A stretch of DNA of 24,293 nucleotides, taken from positions 1-24,293 of the forward strand of contig CAJULV010000044.1 of NCBI GenBank assembly GCA_910587555.1. The letters are read 5' to 3'. This DNA is from an uncultured Acetatifactor sp. Its GTDB lineage: Bacteria > Bacillota > Clostridia > Lachnospirales > Lachnospiraceae. Shown in pieces: positions 23,201 to 24,293 of this stretch. The position numbers and the translations under genes were made by a program. Under the pieces are notes generated by a model. That model saw only the letters and a program-made list of their open reading frames with translations. It was not told the origin of the DNA and searched no databases. Position 1 is the stretch's first letter. The number at the start of each line of letters is the position of its first letter.

Positions 23201-24293
23201 CTACTCTGTATCCTCTGTGGTCAGGGAATTACTAACCGGGACAGTTTGTCCGGAGGCAGCATCCATATTATACTGCCTGACAAAATCCTCTTCAGACAGG
23301 ACGGGAATTCCCAGCTCCCTGGCCTTCTTGTTCTTGGAAGAAGTCGAAGTCACATCATTGTTAATCAGGCAGGTGGTCTTGCCGGTGACACTTCCCGTCA
23401 CTTTCCCGCCCTTTTGTTCAATCGCCTCCTTCAGCTCATTCCGGCTGGCAAACCTGCTCAGGGAACCTGTGATGACAAAACTCATGCCCGCCAGTGTCTG
23501 GCTGCCCTCCTCTATCTTCGGTATCTCAATCTGCAGTTCTTTCATCAGTGCGTCTATCTTTCGGAGATTGTCTTCATCCCGCATATAATTGACAAATGCG
23601 GTGGCAATGACCTCTCCCACCCCCTCTATGGCACTCAGACTCTCCACATCAGCTTTCTGCATTCGTTCCAGGTCGTAGTCAAAATACCTGCAGAGCATCT
23701 TCGCATTGGCTACGCCGATGTTGGCAATTCCCAGGCCGTATATCACCCTGGGCAAAGTGGTATTGCGGGCGCGGTTTATGCTTTCCGTCAGATTCTGATA
23801 GGACTTTTCCCCGAAGCCCTCCATTTCCACAATCTGTTCCCGGTATCTGTCCAGATGAAATAAGTCCGCAAATTCATTGACAAAACCCAAATCCACAAAT
23901 TTTTCCAGAGTTGCCTCAGACAGTCCGTCGATGTTCATGGCATCTCTGCTGACAAATAATGTAAAGGACTTAATTTGCTTTGCCGCACACTTTTCATTGG
24001 TGCAGTACAGCGACTGAACGTCATTTACCTGACGGATTTCCGTTCTCTCCCCACATACCGGGCATACCTGCGGAATATCTACCAGCTTTCTTCCCCTTCT
24101 GTCTTCCTCCGCCTTAATACAGGCTTCCCCGGATTCCGGTACCGACTCCTCCCCTAACGCTTGCTGTACTGTAGCTTCTCCCGAACCGGGCGCTTCCTGT
24201 ACTGCTGCTTCTCCCGAACCAGGCACATTCTCTCCTGTGGCTTCTCCCGAACCAGGCACACTCTCTCCTGTGGCTTCTCCCGAACCAGGCACA
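23201..24293 (-). CDS. ligA: NAD-dependent DNA ligase LigA, C-terminal part (partial, runs off the right edge)
   Basis: The C-terminal 364 residues of LigA; the adenylation and OB domains lie beyond the window. Visible in order: a repeat-rich linker, a four-cysteine zinc finger (CPVC ... CTNEKC), the helix-hairpin-helix domain (AMNIDGLSEATLEKF, VYGLGIANIGVANAK, LSAIEGVGEVIATAF) and a C-terminal BRCT domain (TLAGMSFVITGSLSRF to VLSEEDFVRQY). It seals nicks in replication and repair. The linker is unusual: 11-residue PGSGEATGE-type repeats are inserted between the expected OB-fold end and the zinc finger, which resumes at RRGRKLVDIPQVCPVCG. A further 30-residue tail after BRCT is low in complexity. 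The frame at the edge starts at 24292; the true start is not visible. Confidence 0.93.
   Translation of the reverse strand, partial: VPGSGEATGESVPGSGEATGENVPGSGEAAVQEAPGSGEATVQQALGEESVPESGEACIKAEEDRRGRKLVDIPQVCPVCGERTEIRQVNDVQSLYCTNEKCAAKQIKSFTLFVSRDAMNIDGLSEATLEKFVDLGFVNEFADLFHLDRYREQIVEMEGFGEKSYQNLTESINRARNTTLPRVIYGLGIANIGVANAKMLCRYFDYDLERMQKADVESLSAIEGVGEVIATAFVNYMRDEDNLRKIDALMKELQIEIPKIEEGSQTLAGMSFVITGSLSRFASRNELKEAIEQKGGKVTGSVTGKTTCLINNDVTSTSSKNKKARELGIPVLSEEDFVRQYNMDAASGQTVPVSNSLTTEDTE
24110..24293. repeat. 33-bp tandem repeats inside ligA
   Basis: Four consecutive 33-bp units (24161-24292) encode VPGSGEATGES, VPGSGEATGEN, VPGSGEAAVQE and APGSGEATVQQ. After six spacer residues comes a degenerate fifth unit, VPESGEACIKA. 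The array continues to the window edge, so the full copy number is unknown. The unit is a multiple of three, so expansion keeps the frame. Confidence 0.92.

Noticed and set aside
24110..24293. CRISPR-like array from the regular 33-bp repeats
   Set aside because: The units are contiguous, without spacers, and lie in the ligA reading frame.

Overview
The window is a stretch of chromosome from a low-to-mid GC Gram-positive anaerobe, most likely a gut member of the Lachnospiraceae (Clostridia). This is inferred from the strong AGGAGG ribosome binding sites, near-consensus sigma-A promoters, the secG-rnr-smpB-ssrA cluster and the protein styles, not from any search. Almost everything from 1537 to the right edge is on the minus strand. 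The one clear plus-strand gene is the integrase at the left.

Left edge (1-1536): the end of an integrative element whose tyrosine recombinase faces the 3' end of the tmRNA gene, a classical attachment site. The 395 bases before the integrase hold a perfect 18-bp palindrome and three hairpins but no convincing gene. A bidirectional terminator separates the integrase from ssrA. Next comes the RNA/protein quality-control cluster, transcribed secG, rnr (RNase R), smpB, ssrA (tmRNA). SmpB, tmRNA and RNase R act together in ribosome rescue and decay of non-stop mRNA.

Centre (5.5-15.2 kb): an oligopeptide-type ABC transporter operon in the order lipoprotein, permease, permease, ATPase, ATPase, DUF3899-like membrane protein, with junctions that overlap or nearly touch. 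It is driven by a near-perfect promoter preceded by A-tracts. Four of the five transporter subunits are far larger than their families: the OppD-like ATPase has about 390 extra residues between Q-loop and signature motif, the OppF-like ATPase about 160-180 extra residues of coiled-coil type between Walker A and Q-loop, the OppC-like permease a roughly 230-residue outer domain, and the binding lipoprotein is 880 residues. This coordinated enlargement is the most unusual biology in the window.

Right half: an odd tRNA-Val(GAC)-like gene at 15.4 kb with several non-canonical features; a rhamnose catabolism pair (rhaB, rhaA) with a structured leader; a two-gene unit of a TagF-like glycerophosphotransferase and a ribulose-phosphate-3-epimerase-like protein; a PD-(D/E)XK/Rpn-like protein followed by two doubtful small ORFs; metA, with the glutamate diagnostic of acetyl-CoA use; and the C-terminal part of ligA, which carries an 11-residue tandem repeat inserted before its zinc finger and runs off the right edge.
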